A stretch of 64,000 bases of DNA, from contig QQVD01000056.1 of NCBI GenBank assembly GCA_003388555.1, positions 124,001 through 188,000 of the forward strand, written 5' to 3'. Source of the DNA: Acidobacteriota bacterium. GTDB taxonomy: Bacteria; Acidobacteriota; Thermoanaerobaculia; Multivoradales; Multivoraceae. The position numbers were made by a program, and so were the translations under genes. The notes below the pieces were generated by a model. That model worked only from the letters and a program-made list of their open reading frames with translations, had not been told where the DNA came from and did no database searches. The first letter of the stretch is position 1; every line of letters starts with the position of its first letter. Below, in pieces: positions 9,198-17,050 of this stretch.

Positions 9198-10493
9198 GGT
9201 GTCAGCCGAGCTCGCGCGGCATCGTTCTGATGGGCAGAGAGTCCGCGCAGCACAGCCCACACATACACGCGGACCTGCACCGCCGGAGGTCCGTCTTGCC
9301 CCGCCTGCCCCGCTTCGTCCCGCCAGGAAAGCCCATGGTCATCACCATGCGCTGCTTCCAGTCGCGTTTCCTGCTGAGGCCCAGCGACCGCGTCAACGCC
9401 CTGATCAAGGGCGTCATCGCCAGGGCGCAGTTGCTCTACGGCATGACGATCCATGACGTCGTCGTGATGAGCAACCATGTGCACCTCTACCTGTGCCCGC
9501 GGGACCACGAACAACTCGAGGCCTTCCAGCGCTTCGTCGGCAGCAACCTCTCCAAAGAGATCGGGGCCGAGATCTCCTGGGAGGGCGGCATCTTCCGCGG
9601 CCGCTACAGCTCCGTGCCGGTCACCGACGAGGAGAAGGCCCAGGTCGAGCGGCTCACCTACCTGCTGGCCCACGGCGTCAAGGAAGGGCTCGTGCCCCGA
9701 CCGCAGGACTGGCCCGGCGTCAGCGGCGTCAAGGAACTGATGAAGGCGAAGATGCGGATCCGCGGCGGCAAGTGGATCGACCGTTCCGGGCTGTATCGCG
9801 CCCGCCGCGCCTGGGAGGCCAACCAACGGTCGAAGAACCGTCGAGTGCGCCACCAAGAGCCGCAAAGGATCGACTACACCCACTCCCTCGACATCGTGCT
9901 CAGCCCTATCCCCTGCTGGCAGGGCTTCACCCGCGAGCAGTTCCGGAGGTCGATCGAGGCCCTGCTCGAGTCAATCCAGGAGCAGTACGCCCACCTCATC
10001 GCCCAGGTACCCGAGGACTGGAAGAAGAGGATCCTCCGCCGGGATCCACACCCCAGACCCGAGAAGACCAAGCGCAGCCGCCGTCCTCTCTGCCACGCAG
10101 CCAGCCGCCAAGCCAGATTCGAGTGCTGGGAGCAGTACCACGCCTGGGTCAGCTCCTACATCCAGGCCTCCGAGCGCCTACGCTCCGGCGTCCGCGAAGC
10201 CCTCAAGGAGTTCCCCGCCGGCTGCCACCTGCCGAGGCTCAACGCCGAGGTCCGCAAAGCCCTCGAGGCGCCGAGCTGACACCGGCGTCGGCCTTCACAG
10301 GCCGGCCAAGGTCCGTCGTCCACCGAGCACAGAGGGCGGCCAACACAGCGCACGATGCCAACCGGATCGTGTCGGCATCGCTGTAACTGGCGGTCAGCCC
10401 CAAGCCAGCCCACCAGGCGTTTCAGCTGAAACCCGGAGCCCCCGGCCATCAGTCCGAGCCACTTTCTGCCAGGTCCCTGACCCCTTACGTTCC
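9198..10493 (+). mobile_element. RAYT-like element, copy 2
   Basis: Second copy, about 1467 bp downstream of the first and in the same orientation. The coding part and roughly 200 bp of 3' flank are highly similar to copy 1. The 5' flank has diverged more, which argues against a very recent simple duplication. It ends CTGCCAGGTCCCTGACCCC followed by TTACGTTCC. Confidence 0.65.
9296..10279 (+). CDS. REP-associated tyrosine (Y1/IS200-like) transposase, copy 2
   Basis: The product is 327 residues, the same length as copy 1, with the same TTG start (9296) and GGAGG site. The HUH motif MSNHVHLYLCP and the tyrosine segment LTYLLAHGVKEGLV are conserved. About 18 substitutions against copy 1 are scattered (for example KQLMNGN versus KELMKAK, and WISSYMQ versus WVSSYIQ). 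No frameshift is present, so both copies look maintained and may be active. Confidence 0.8.
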   Translation: MPRLPRFVPPGKPMVITMRCFQSRFLLRPSDRVNALIKGVIARAQLLYGMTIHDVVVMSNHVHLYLCPRDHEQLEAFQRFVGSNLSKEIGAEISWEGGIFRGRYSSVPVTDEEKAQVERLTYLLAHGVKEGLVPRPQDWPGVSGVKELMKAKMRIRGGKWIDRSGLYRARRAWEANQRSKNRRVRHQEPQRIDYTHSLDIVLSPIPCWQGFTREQFRRSIEALLESIQEQYAHLIAQVPEDWKKRILRRDPHPRPEKTKRSRRPLCHAASRQARFECWEQYHAWVSSYIQASERLRSGVREALKEFPAGCHLPRLNAEVRKALEAPS

Positions 10494-10604
10494 CATCTTG
10501 TGGCAGGAGGAGCTAACCGACTACCCCCCTCAGCTGAAACGCGGAGCCGCCGGTCAACGGTCCCCAAGACCTTCTCTGCCAGCTCTCTGACCCCTTAAGT
10601 TCCC
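10494..10604 (+). repeat. Third, decayed copy of the element 3' end
   Basis: Downstream of copy 2 a shorter piece repeats the CTCAGCTGAAACGCGGAGCC segment (10529-10548) and the end signature CTGCCAGCTCTCTGACCCC followed by TTAAGTTCC. There is no transposase between them. It resembles a solo end, or a non-autonomous unit mobilised in trans. Confidence 0.55.
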
Positions 10605-10631
10605 CTTGAGTTTCGAACGTGCGCTTAAGTG

Positions 10632-11498
10632 TCACCTACCGGCATCCGCAATCTGGCCGCCCCGAACCTTGACAAGAACATCTTCGACGATGGAATAGCT
10701 CCACGTAGCGATACTCAGCGGTCCATCGCATTCCATCTCAAACAGCACCTCGGTTCCCCTTCTAACCCACTTGGTCTGATGACCGGGCTCACAGTCCCGA
10801 AGACGGGAAAGCTGCCGCCTGGAGGTTCCGCTGACATCGGCCATCCAAAGATTTGGTTCGCCGGTTCGAAAACTTGAAAGGAAGGCGATCTGCCCATCAC
10901 TCGCCCGCAGCGAGACTGCCCAAGCATCAGCCAAGACCATTTTGGCGTATCTGTCACCCGGAGTCGCGGCGAGAAGCCGTCCATAGGTCGCCGTAAACAA
11001 TCTATATTCATAGAATCCAACAGGCCAATAGTTGGTCCCGAAGGACACCGAACTGCCCTCCTCAACCAACGGCCTAGCCAGGAATCCGTCCGCCCGATCC
11101 GCCAGATAGACGAGACACAGAGCAGGATCGCCCGTGGCATCGAAGCCAGTACAGCGTCGAAAACCCATGAATCGAAAGTCCTCGGACCACAGCCAATGAT
11201 CATCACGAAATGTCAACCAGTCATACTCAGCGTGCCTCGACGGAAGACCACCGGGCAGAGGCTGAACCGATACTCCGACCTCTCCGACGCCAGGCCAGCT
11301 CACGAAAGTCCGCCCCCAAGATCCCCCCACAACTTCAGAAGCTGCAAAACGGCTTCCCCATTCAGCCCTCTCGAAGATCTGAAAGAGAGAGTAGTGTCCG
11401 GTCAAGAAGGAGTAGATTCCGACGAGTGAGGCGAGAAATCCGACAGCACCGACAAACATCGGCACTCTCCGAGTTAACCGCGCAGGCCGCTCACCCAT
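10632..11498 (-). CDS. Membrane-anchored protein with C-terminal WD40-like (PD40/TolB-type) repeat
   Basis: The product is 288 residues from the ATG at 11498 (a TTG eight codons upstream is also possible). One transmembrane helix lies near the N-terminus (PMFVGAVGFLASLVGIYSF), followed by an exported or soluble domain. A clear PD40-type blade is IAFLSSFRTGEPNLWMADVS followed by GTSRRQLS. The rest is unrecognised. The start codon overlaps the stop of the small upstream gene (ATGGGTGA), implying translational coupling. Base composition is noticeably more AT-rich than the surroundings, so the gene was probably acquired together with the next two upstream genes. Function unknown. Confidence 0.65.
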   Translation of the reverse strand: MGERPARLTRRVPMFVGAVGFLASLVGIYSFLTGHYSLFQIFERAEWGSRFAASEVVGGSWGRTFVSWPGVGEVGVSVQPLPGGLPSRHAEYDWLTFRDDHWLWSEDFRFMGFRRCTGFDATGDPALCLVYLADRADGFLARPLVEEGSSVSFGTNYWPVGFYEYRLFTATYGRLLAATPGDRYAKMVLADAWAVSLRASDGQIAFLSSFRTGEPNLWMADVSGTSRRQLSRLRDCEPGHQTKWVRRGTEVLFEMECDGPLSIATWSYSIVEDVLVKVRGGQIADAGR

Positions 11499-11667
11499 TG
11501 ATCGCCGGTTGACTTGCCGCAACGTCTTCTCGATCCCTCGGAACCGCAGGACCGCCGGACCAGTGTGCGAATCCTGAGCTCGTGGCCATGTGCCGCCGCT
11601 CCTGAATCTCTAGTCCATTCTCGAAGTCCGGCTTGGGGAGAGCTCTCGTAGTATTGGCACGAGCCAT
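11491..11667 (-). CDS. Small hypothetical protein (58 residues)
   Basis: The ATG at 11667 follows an excellent ribosome site (GGAGGAGGAAGCGTCC), and the stop overlaps the start of the 10632-11498 gene. The protein is hydrophilic with no recognisable domain. The strong ribosome site and the coupling overlap are the reasons for calling it; there is no homology support. Confidence 0.4.
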   Translation of the reverse strand: MARANTTRALPKPDFENGLEIQERRHMATSSGFAHWSGGPAVPRDREDVAASQPAING

Positions 11668-11748
11668 GGACGCTTCCTCCTCCACCGAGGGCAGGCGCTT
11701 CTTGGGCAGCAACTCCGAAGTCTCGCGGGAAGAACTACCAGGGTATGG

Positions 11749-12852
11749 TCAGCTCAAGGCTCGATCAAGCCGGCGCCTCCACTCAATTATCACCTCACTG
11801 ACCTCGAGAAAACGCTGCAGGTGTCCGCCAAGCCTAGAGTTGACTCGCCTCAGGCCCCGTGAGGCTGATCCGATCTCGTTCAGCGTTGCAATGAACGTTG
11901 CGATCCTCTCGTTACTCTTTTCTACAGTCTGCCCTAGGGTCCGAAGACCACCTACGAAGACCCCTGGAACCTTCTCCCCGCCAAACCCCTCCCCAATCTG
12001 ATCAAGGATAAAATCCAGCCCAGGCGCGACGCTATGGATCGTGGAAGAGAAGTCCTCTACGCCGTCTCGCAGCGCAGGCTCAATTCTCTCAAGGCGTCGA
12101 GCGGCCCGCTCTGCAGCCGCAAGGCGGCCACCCGCCCCGCCACCAGTCGCGTCCGACCTTCGAATTTCCTCAGTGGCCGTCTCCCACACTTGGTTTATTT
12201 CCTCAACGGCCCTGGTCATCGGTTCGACTTTTGAAGCCAATGATTCCAAACCTTGCTGTGAGCTGACCATTTTCTCAAGGTATCCGGGTTCATCGAGATC
12301 TACGAGCCCTTCGGCCTCTTCGAGCGGCAAGGAAGTCGCTTGCTTTTGCCTAGGCTCGCTGTCATCGGCGAAAGACAACCATACACGCGTCGCGGTAACC
12401 GGCAGACCTCTGCCTGCCAGAGCTGACTTGAGGGTCGAGACTAGTTCCTTTCTTGCAGCGATGTAGCCGTACTCTGTACGAATGAACATATTCGTGCGAA
12501 TTGCACTGACATCGAACGGCAGCCGCCCTCGTTCCCCGATCTGAACGGTCGGCAAACCGGTCGTATGGCGGAGTCCTAGTTCGTACATGACGTTCGCATT
12601 CCCGCTCGTCAGATCCGCGATCACCAGTTCCGCCGTTCGAAGAAGACGACACACTTGCTCCGGAATCTCTCCCGTCTCGTCGATGTGGTCAGCGCGCAAA
12701 GCCTCGATCCCCGCTTCCTGACAAGCTGGCTCTATGAGCCTTTCCCAGGTCTCTATGCTCCGCTCCCAGACCTCTCGTTCCGGCGTTCCAAGCTGGGCGT
12801 TCTTGTCACCGATTGGACAGATGACCAGGCACTCGCTCTTCTTTTTGGTCAT
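11749..12852 (-). CDS. Nucleoside 2-deoxyribosyltransferase/TIR-like protein with helical C-terminal half
   Basis: The product is 367 residues from the ATG at 12852. The N-terminal about 150 residues are a Rossmann-like fold with CLVICPIGDK, GTPEREVWERS and the diagnostic ADLTSGNANVMYELGLRH, seen in nucleoside deoxyribosyltransferase-like and TIR-related NAD/nucleotide-processing domains. The glutamate of YELG is the likely catalytic residue by analogy. The C-terminal half (about 190-367) is Glu/Arg/Leu-rich and probably coiled coil, perhaps for oligomerisation or sensing. Codon use and GC are lower than in the flanking chromosome, and two small genes follow on the same strand. A role in phage defence or stress NAD depletion is an inference; a plain nucleotide-salvage enzyme is less likely given the long helical tail. 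Confidence 0.7.
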   Translation of the reverse strand: MTKKKSECLVICPIGDKNAQLGTPEREVWERSIETWERLIEPACQEAGIEALRADHIDETGEIPEQVCRLLRTAELVIADLTSGNANVMYELGLRHTTGLPTVQIGERGRLPFDVSAIRTNMFIRTEYGYIAARKELVSTLKSALAGRGLPVTATRVWLSFADDSEPRQKQATSLPLEEAEGLVDLDEPGYLEKMVSSQQGLESLASKVEPMTRAVEEINQVWETATEEIRRSDATGGGAGGRLAAAERAARRLERIEPALRDGVEDFSSTIHSVAPGLDFILDQIGEGFGGEKVPGVFVGGLRTLGQTVEKSNERIATFIATLNEIGSASRGLRRVNSRLGGHLQRFLEVSEVIIEWRRRLDRALS

Positions 12853-12928
12853 AATAATTCTTCACTCGCCAGCGCCGCCGTTAGGCGCGCACCAAGTTGT
12901 CTTCCTTGGGGCCACCGCCCCTCCCCCC

Positions 12929-13627
12929 ATGCACACCACCTACATCCACCCCCAAATCCGCTCCTCCCAACTTCTCTTCTCCGCCCTCCTCGCCACCCGC
13001 CTCGCGACCACCCTCCTCGAGCACCTCACCGCCTTCGCCGACCGCCTGCACTCCGCCCACCAGGCCGGGAACGACGCCGTGGTGGCGCACCTCTCCTCCT
13101 GGTGCCCCGAGCGCATCTCCCTCTCTGCCTCCGACCAACTCGCTCTTCCCCTCTCCGTCTCCGAAGCCCGAGCCTCCACTGCGCGGGAGCACGGCTACCG
13201 CGACTGGATGGAGGTGGGTAACGAATCGGCCGGCAAACGTTTCGACCCTCTTTTCGAGAAGGCAGTCGACTGCGTGGTGACCGGGGAGGCGGACATGCTG
13301 CGAGCGCTGCTGACGCAGCGGCCGGAGCTGGCGACGGAGCACTCACCGTTCGGCCACGGCGCGACCCTGCTGCACTACGTGGGCGCCAACGGGGTGGAGA
13401 CTTGGCGGCAGACGGCGCCGAGCAACGGAGCCGAGATCGCTTCGATCCTGCTCGAGCGCGGCGCCGACCCTGCGGCCAGCGCCGGCATGTACGGCGGTTC
13501 GACGGCGCTCGAGCTGGTGGAGACGAGCGCGCACCCCGCCGCCGCTGGCACCACCGAGGCGATCGCGGCGGTGCTCCGCGAGGCGCTCGAAGGAGCCGCC
13601 GACGCTCCGGGCTCAGACGCTCCCTGA
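12929..13627 (+). CDS. Ankyrin-repeat protein
   Basis: The product is 232 residues. I start at the ATG at 12929 (MHTTYIHPQIRSSQLLFSAL) because upstream codons overlap the divergent gene's leader. The C-terminal half shows ankyrin-type helices: AVDCVVTGEADMLRALLTQR, then GHGATLLHYVGANGVE, then EIASILLERGADPAA. There is no signal peptide, so it is probably cytoplasmic. Ankyrin proteins mediate protein contacts; the partner is unknown. Composition returns to the high-GC norm here. Confidence 0.75.
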   Translation: MHTTYIHPQIRSSQLLFSALLATRLATTLLEHLTAFADRLHSAHQAGNDAVVAHLSSWCPERISLSASDQLALPLSVSEARASTAREHGYRDWMEVGNESAGKRFDPLFEKAVDCVVTGEADMLRALLTQRPELATEHSPFGHGATLLHYVGANGVETWRQTAPSNGAEIASILLERGADPAASAGMYGGSTALELVETSAHPAAAGTTEAIAAVLREALEGAADAPGSDAP

Positions 13628-13750
13628 CCTCTCGACTCTCTCGCTCGGTTTCGTTCGCTTCGCAGCCTCCCGTCGGCTCTCCAGGAGGTCCACTGGAACT
13701 CCTCTGGACATCCGGCGCGGCCTCGCACTACCCCAAACGACGCTTCCGCT

Positions 13751-14233
13751 TCACTCCTCCGGCATCCACTCCGGATTCCACACCACCTCCCAGAGATGCC
13801 CATCTGGATCCTGGAAGTAGCCCGAATAGCCACCCCAGAACGCGTCGTGCGCTGGCTTGACGATGCGGGCTCCGGCGCGGGCGGCGCGGTCCATCGCTGC
13901 GTCGACCTCCTCGCGGGAGCGCACGTTGTGGCCCAGGGTGAGCTCCAGCGCGCCGGCAGCACGACCCGCTCCTCCTCTGTCGCCTCTGTCGGCTCTGTCA
14001 CCTGCGTCGCCGCGCGGGTCAACACCGCCGAGCCCGGTGTCGTGCGCGATGCTGGTGCGCGGCCACAGGGCGAGGCGCAGGCCGGGCTGCAGATCGAAGA
14101 CGACGACGGCGCCGTACTCGAAGTTCTCGCCGAGGATGCCGTCGGTGGCGAAGCCGAGGCCGTCGCGGTAGAAGCGCAGTGAGGCTTCGAGGTCGTCGAC
14201 GCCGAGGGTGATAACGGAGAGTCGGGGTTTCAT
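13751..14233 (-). CDS. VOC (glyoxalase/bleomycin-resistance-type) family protein
   Basis: The product is 160 residues from the ATG at 14233 (MKPRLSVITLGVDDLEASL). Paired beta-alpha-beta-beta-beta modules show LRFYRDGLGFATDG, an internal Asp/Arg/Gly-rich insert (about 72-92), and GYSGYFQDPDGHLWEVVWNP, the usual metal-site glutamate region. The family covers metal-dependent lyases, dioxygenases and resistance proteins; the substrate cannot be read from sequence. The frame continues upstream without a stop to an ATG at 14584, adding a hydrophilic stretch (SEEERARLLRAIAEIR); I regard this as a separate or fused upstream ORF. Confidence 0.8.
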   Translation of the reverse strand: MKPRLSVITLGVDDLEASLRFYRDGLGFATDGILGENFEYGAVVVFDLQPGLRLALWPRTSIAHDTGLGGVDPRGDAGDRADRGDRGGAGRAAGALELTLGHNVRSREEVDAAMDRAARAGARIVKPAHDAFWGGYSGYFQDPDGHLWEVVWNPEWMPEE

Positions 14234-14770
14234 GGTCTCTTGATTCGTGCTTCCGGGAAGCCGCGGCCGTCGAGGGTGTTTGCTGCGAGGGTGTTTGCTG
14301 CTCCTGCGTTCCCTGGCTACGAAGTTCGCGTCTTCGCGCCGAACAGCCCGAATCTCCTCGATCTCCGCCATCCCGTCGCCATCGCTGGTCACGGGCGTAC
14401 GGCGGATCTCGGCGATCGCCCTGAGCAACCGGGCACGTTCCTCCTCGCTCAGGCGATCGCTGGGCCCCTGCCTCGGTCGGTCGTTCCTCGGCTCGACCTT
14501 CTTCAGCTCTTCCTCCTGCCCGGCTTCCTCCTGCCTGGCGTTCTGCTGGTCGCGCGTGTTCTCGTTGGCGGCGGACTCCTTCATCGAGTCATGGGTTGGG
14601 ATGATCTCGAGATCTTAGGCTCACTTCCGAAACCGTGGACCCGCCCAGCGTCTGCACCCACGAAACGACGCGAACGCCCCCGAATCCACCGACCCCACGA
14701 CATCCGTAAGGGTTTCGGCGGCCGACCGTCTGCTTGTCCGGCTGACGAACCCTCCGCTAAGGTGCTCACG
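14234..14770. other. Spacer with a possible minus-strand ORF in frame with the VOC gene
   Basis: Minus-strand codons from 14584 down to 14234 encode a Glu/Arg-rich sequence (DRLSEEERARLLRAIAEIRR) that looks protein-like. They run without a stop into the VOC gene and include a tandem SKHPR-SKHPR duplication. Either the VOC protein has a 117-residue extension, or a small gene has lost its stop. The remainder is the leader of the copper-island gene. Confidence 0.3.
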
Positions 14771-15286
14771 ATGTCTGCTCGACGACTCCCCATCCTCACC
14801 GCGCTACTCGCCCTCTGGGTGCTGGTCTCTCCGGCCCTGGCGGCGGCGTGTTGTTACGCACGGGGATGTGAGGCTCTCGCGGGTCTCATCGATCCGTCGA
14901 GCTCCGCCGAGCCGGCCGACGCCGCCGCTCCCGCCGATGCCGCCGACCACTCCGGCGACGCCGCGACCGCACACTGCGGCGCCGCGGCCGACGCCCAGGC
15001 CGCTGCGGCAGATTCCACGACCGATCCGGCCGACGCCGCGATCGCTTCGCTGGTGCTGTCGAGCACCGCCTGTGAGCGCGCACCGGCCTGGAACCTCGAT
15101 CTGCGCGCGCTGACCCCTTCGTGGCACACCGCATCGATCGACGCGCCTGAGCCCACGGCGGCCGCACCCGAAGCGGCGGTCCTGCCGACGCTCTCGCACC
15201 GTCTCCCCACGCTCGACGCCCGCTCTGCGGCTCCGCCTGGAGCTGTACCGGCGCTGTTCACGCTGCACGGCGCGCTGCTGATCTGA
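14771..15286 (+). CDS. Small secreted Cys-containing protein leading the copper-efflux cluster
   Basis: The product is 171 residues, with a signal peptide (MSARRLPILTALLALWVLVS, then PALAA) followed at once by CCYARGCEALAG. The middle is Ala/Asp-rich with scattered His and Cys. No domain is recognised. Its position 282 bp ahead of cusC on the same strand, and the thiol cluster after the cleavage site, suggest a periplasmic metal-binding or sensing accessory, but this is inference. The much longer open frame upstream is ignored because the signal peptide fixes the start. Confidence 0.6.
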   Translation: MSARRLPILTALLALWVLVSPALAAACCYARGCEALAGLIDPSSSAEPADAAAPADAADHSGDAATAHCGAAADAQAAAADSTTDPADAAIASLVLSSTACERAPAWNLDLRALTPSWHTASIDAPEPTAAAPEAAVLPTLSHRLPTLDARSAAPPGAVPALFTLHGALLI

Positions 15287-15568
15287 GATCTCCCGGCGCT
15301 CCGCAAGGAGACGCTGCGCATCCTCGGATCCCTCGAAACCCGACGCCCCGATGAGTCGGTAGAGCCCCAGCGGCCCGAGCCGCTCGCCGGACTCGAGGTG
15401 GGTGATCCGGGGACCTCAGAGACCGCGCAGCCACCCTTCCGCACGGAGCGCATCGCGACGCCATCCGCGTCGCGCCCTCCCTGAGCCATCGCCGCGCCTG
15501 CCGGCGCCCACGGCTCGGGAGATCCGAGGCGGCACTCCTGCCGTCTCCCGAATCCGGGAGATCTCTCC

Positions 15569-17050
15569 ATGCACGCTCTGCGACGGAGGCCACGCGCCTC
15601 CCAACCCCAACTCGACCGAAGCCCTGCTTCGACGGCGCCGCGCCTGGCGGCGGTCGCCGCGGCGCTCGCCCTGCTGGGGCTGGCCTTCGCGCCGGCGACC
15701 GCGGCACCGTCCCAAGCAATCGGCACGAACGGCACCGATTCCTCCGCCGCCGCACCCGGTCGCGCCGGGCTCGCGGCCGACGCGATCGGCGTTCTGATCG
15801 ACGAAGCATTGCAGCGCAACCCGTCGCTCGAGCGCGCTCGCCGCCAGGCGCTGGCGGCCGAAGCGCGCGCTCCGCAGGCCGCGGTGCGGCCGGATCCCGA
15901 GGTGAGCGTGACGCTCTTCGCGCTGCCGCCGGAGACCCGCGTCGGGCCGCAGCGGGTGGCCGCCGGGGTGCGCCAAGAGCTGCCGCTGTGGGGCAAGCTG
16001 GATCTGCGCGAACGGCGCGCGCTCGCCCTCGCCGAGGCGGCCTGGGCCGAGCTCGAGGCCCTGCGGCTCGACGTCGCCACCGCGGTGCGCACCACCGCCT
16101 ACGAGCTCGCCTTCCTCGATCGGCAGGAGGAGATCGTGCGCGGCGAGCGCGCCACCCTCGAGCGCTACGACGCCGCGGCGCAGGCGCGCTACTCGGCGGG
16201 CACCGGCATGCTGCAGGAGGCGGTGCGCATCCAGGCGCAGATCACCCGCATCGAGGCGCGGCTGCTCGACATCGCCGAGCGCCGCGCGGTGCTGCTGGCG
16301 CAGCTGAATGGGCTGCGCGACCGGCCGTCCGCCGAGCCGGCGCCGCCGCTCGCCCTGCCGGCGCTCGAAGCCGTCCCTGCCGAGGGCGCCGAGCTGATCG
16401 CCCGGGCGCTCGACCGCCGGCCCGAGCTGGCGGCCCTGGACGCCCGGATCGCCGCCCACCGCATCGGTGAGGAGCTGGCGCTGCGCCGCCGCAAGCCCGA
16501 CCTGATGCTCGGCCTGCAGTACACCGCGGTGGAGGCGCGCGAAGACCTCGCCGGGCGCACCAACCCGCCGCAGGGCAACGGCGACGACGTGCTGACGCTC
16601 ACCGGCTCGATCCGACTGCCGATCTGGAGCCGCGCCCTCGAGGCGGGCATCGAGGAGGCGCGCCACGAGACCTCGGGGCTCGAGGAGCAGCGCCGTGTGC
16701 TGGAGCGCTCGATCGAGAACCAAATCGGCGAGCTGACCACCCGCCTGCCGCTGCTGCGCGAGCACCACGACCTGCTCGAGGGGGTGCTGCTCACCCAGGC
16801 CCGCGAGTCGCTGCGCTCGGCCGAGACGGCTTACCGCACCGGCGGCATCGGCGCGGTCGACCTGCTCGACGCCGAGGTGGTGCTCTTCGAGGTGCGCATC
16901 GCCGCGGCGCGCACCCGCACCGATCACGCGGTGGCGCTGGCGCGGCTCGAGCGCGCGGTCGGCGCTGCGCTCGATTCTTCCCGCGGCGCGCAAGGCGCCG
17001 ACACACACCCGGAGGCCGAGGGCTCGGCCGCCGAGGAGGCTTCGCGATGA
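15569..17050 (+). CDS. cusC: CusC/TolC-family outer-membrane efflux protein
   Basis: The product is 493 residues with an N-terminal signal peptide (about 26-46). Two long coiled-coil outer-membrane-efflux repeats start at LIDEALQRNPSLERARRQ and ELIARALDRRPELAALDARI. It is the outer-membrane exit duct of a tripartite heavy-metal pump. The ATG is preceded by GGGAG. Its last codons overlap the CusB start by 4 bp (ATGA), showing an operon with translational coupling. Assignment to copper/silver rather than cobalt/zinc/cadmium rests on the neighbouring CusB, CopA and CopB genes. Confidence 0.85.
   Translation: MHALRRRPRASQPQLDRSPASTAPRLAAVAAALALLGLAFAPATAAPSQAIGTNGTDSSAAAPGRAGLAADAIGVLIDEALQRNPSLERARRQALAAEARAPQAAVRPDPEVSVTLFALPPETRVGPQRVAAGVRQELPLWGKLDLRERRALALAEAAWAELEALRLDVATAVRTTAYELAFLDRQEEIVRGERATLERYDAAAQARYSAGTGMLQEAVRIQAQITRIEARLLDIAERRAVLLAQLNGLRDRPSAEPAPPLALPALEAVPAEGAELIARALDRRPELAALDARIAAHRIGEELALRRRKPDLMLGLQYTAVEAREDLAGRTNPPQGNGDDVLTLTGSIRLPIWSRALEAGIEEARHETSGLEEQRRVLERSIENQIGELTTRLPLLREHHDLLEGVLLTQARESLRSAETAYRTGGIGAVDLLDAEVVLFEVRIAAARTRTDHAVALARLERAVGAALDSSRGAQGADTHPEAEGSAAEEASR

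Noticed and set aside
15347-15360. Hammerhead-ribozyme-like CCGATGAGTCGG with nearby CGAAAC
   Set aside because: The core needs CUGAUGA and here has CCGAUGA; stem order does not fit.
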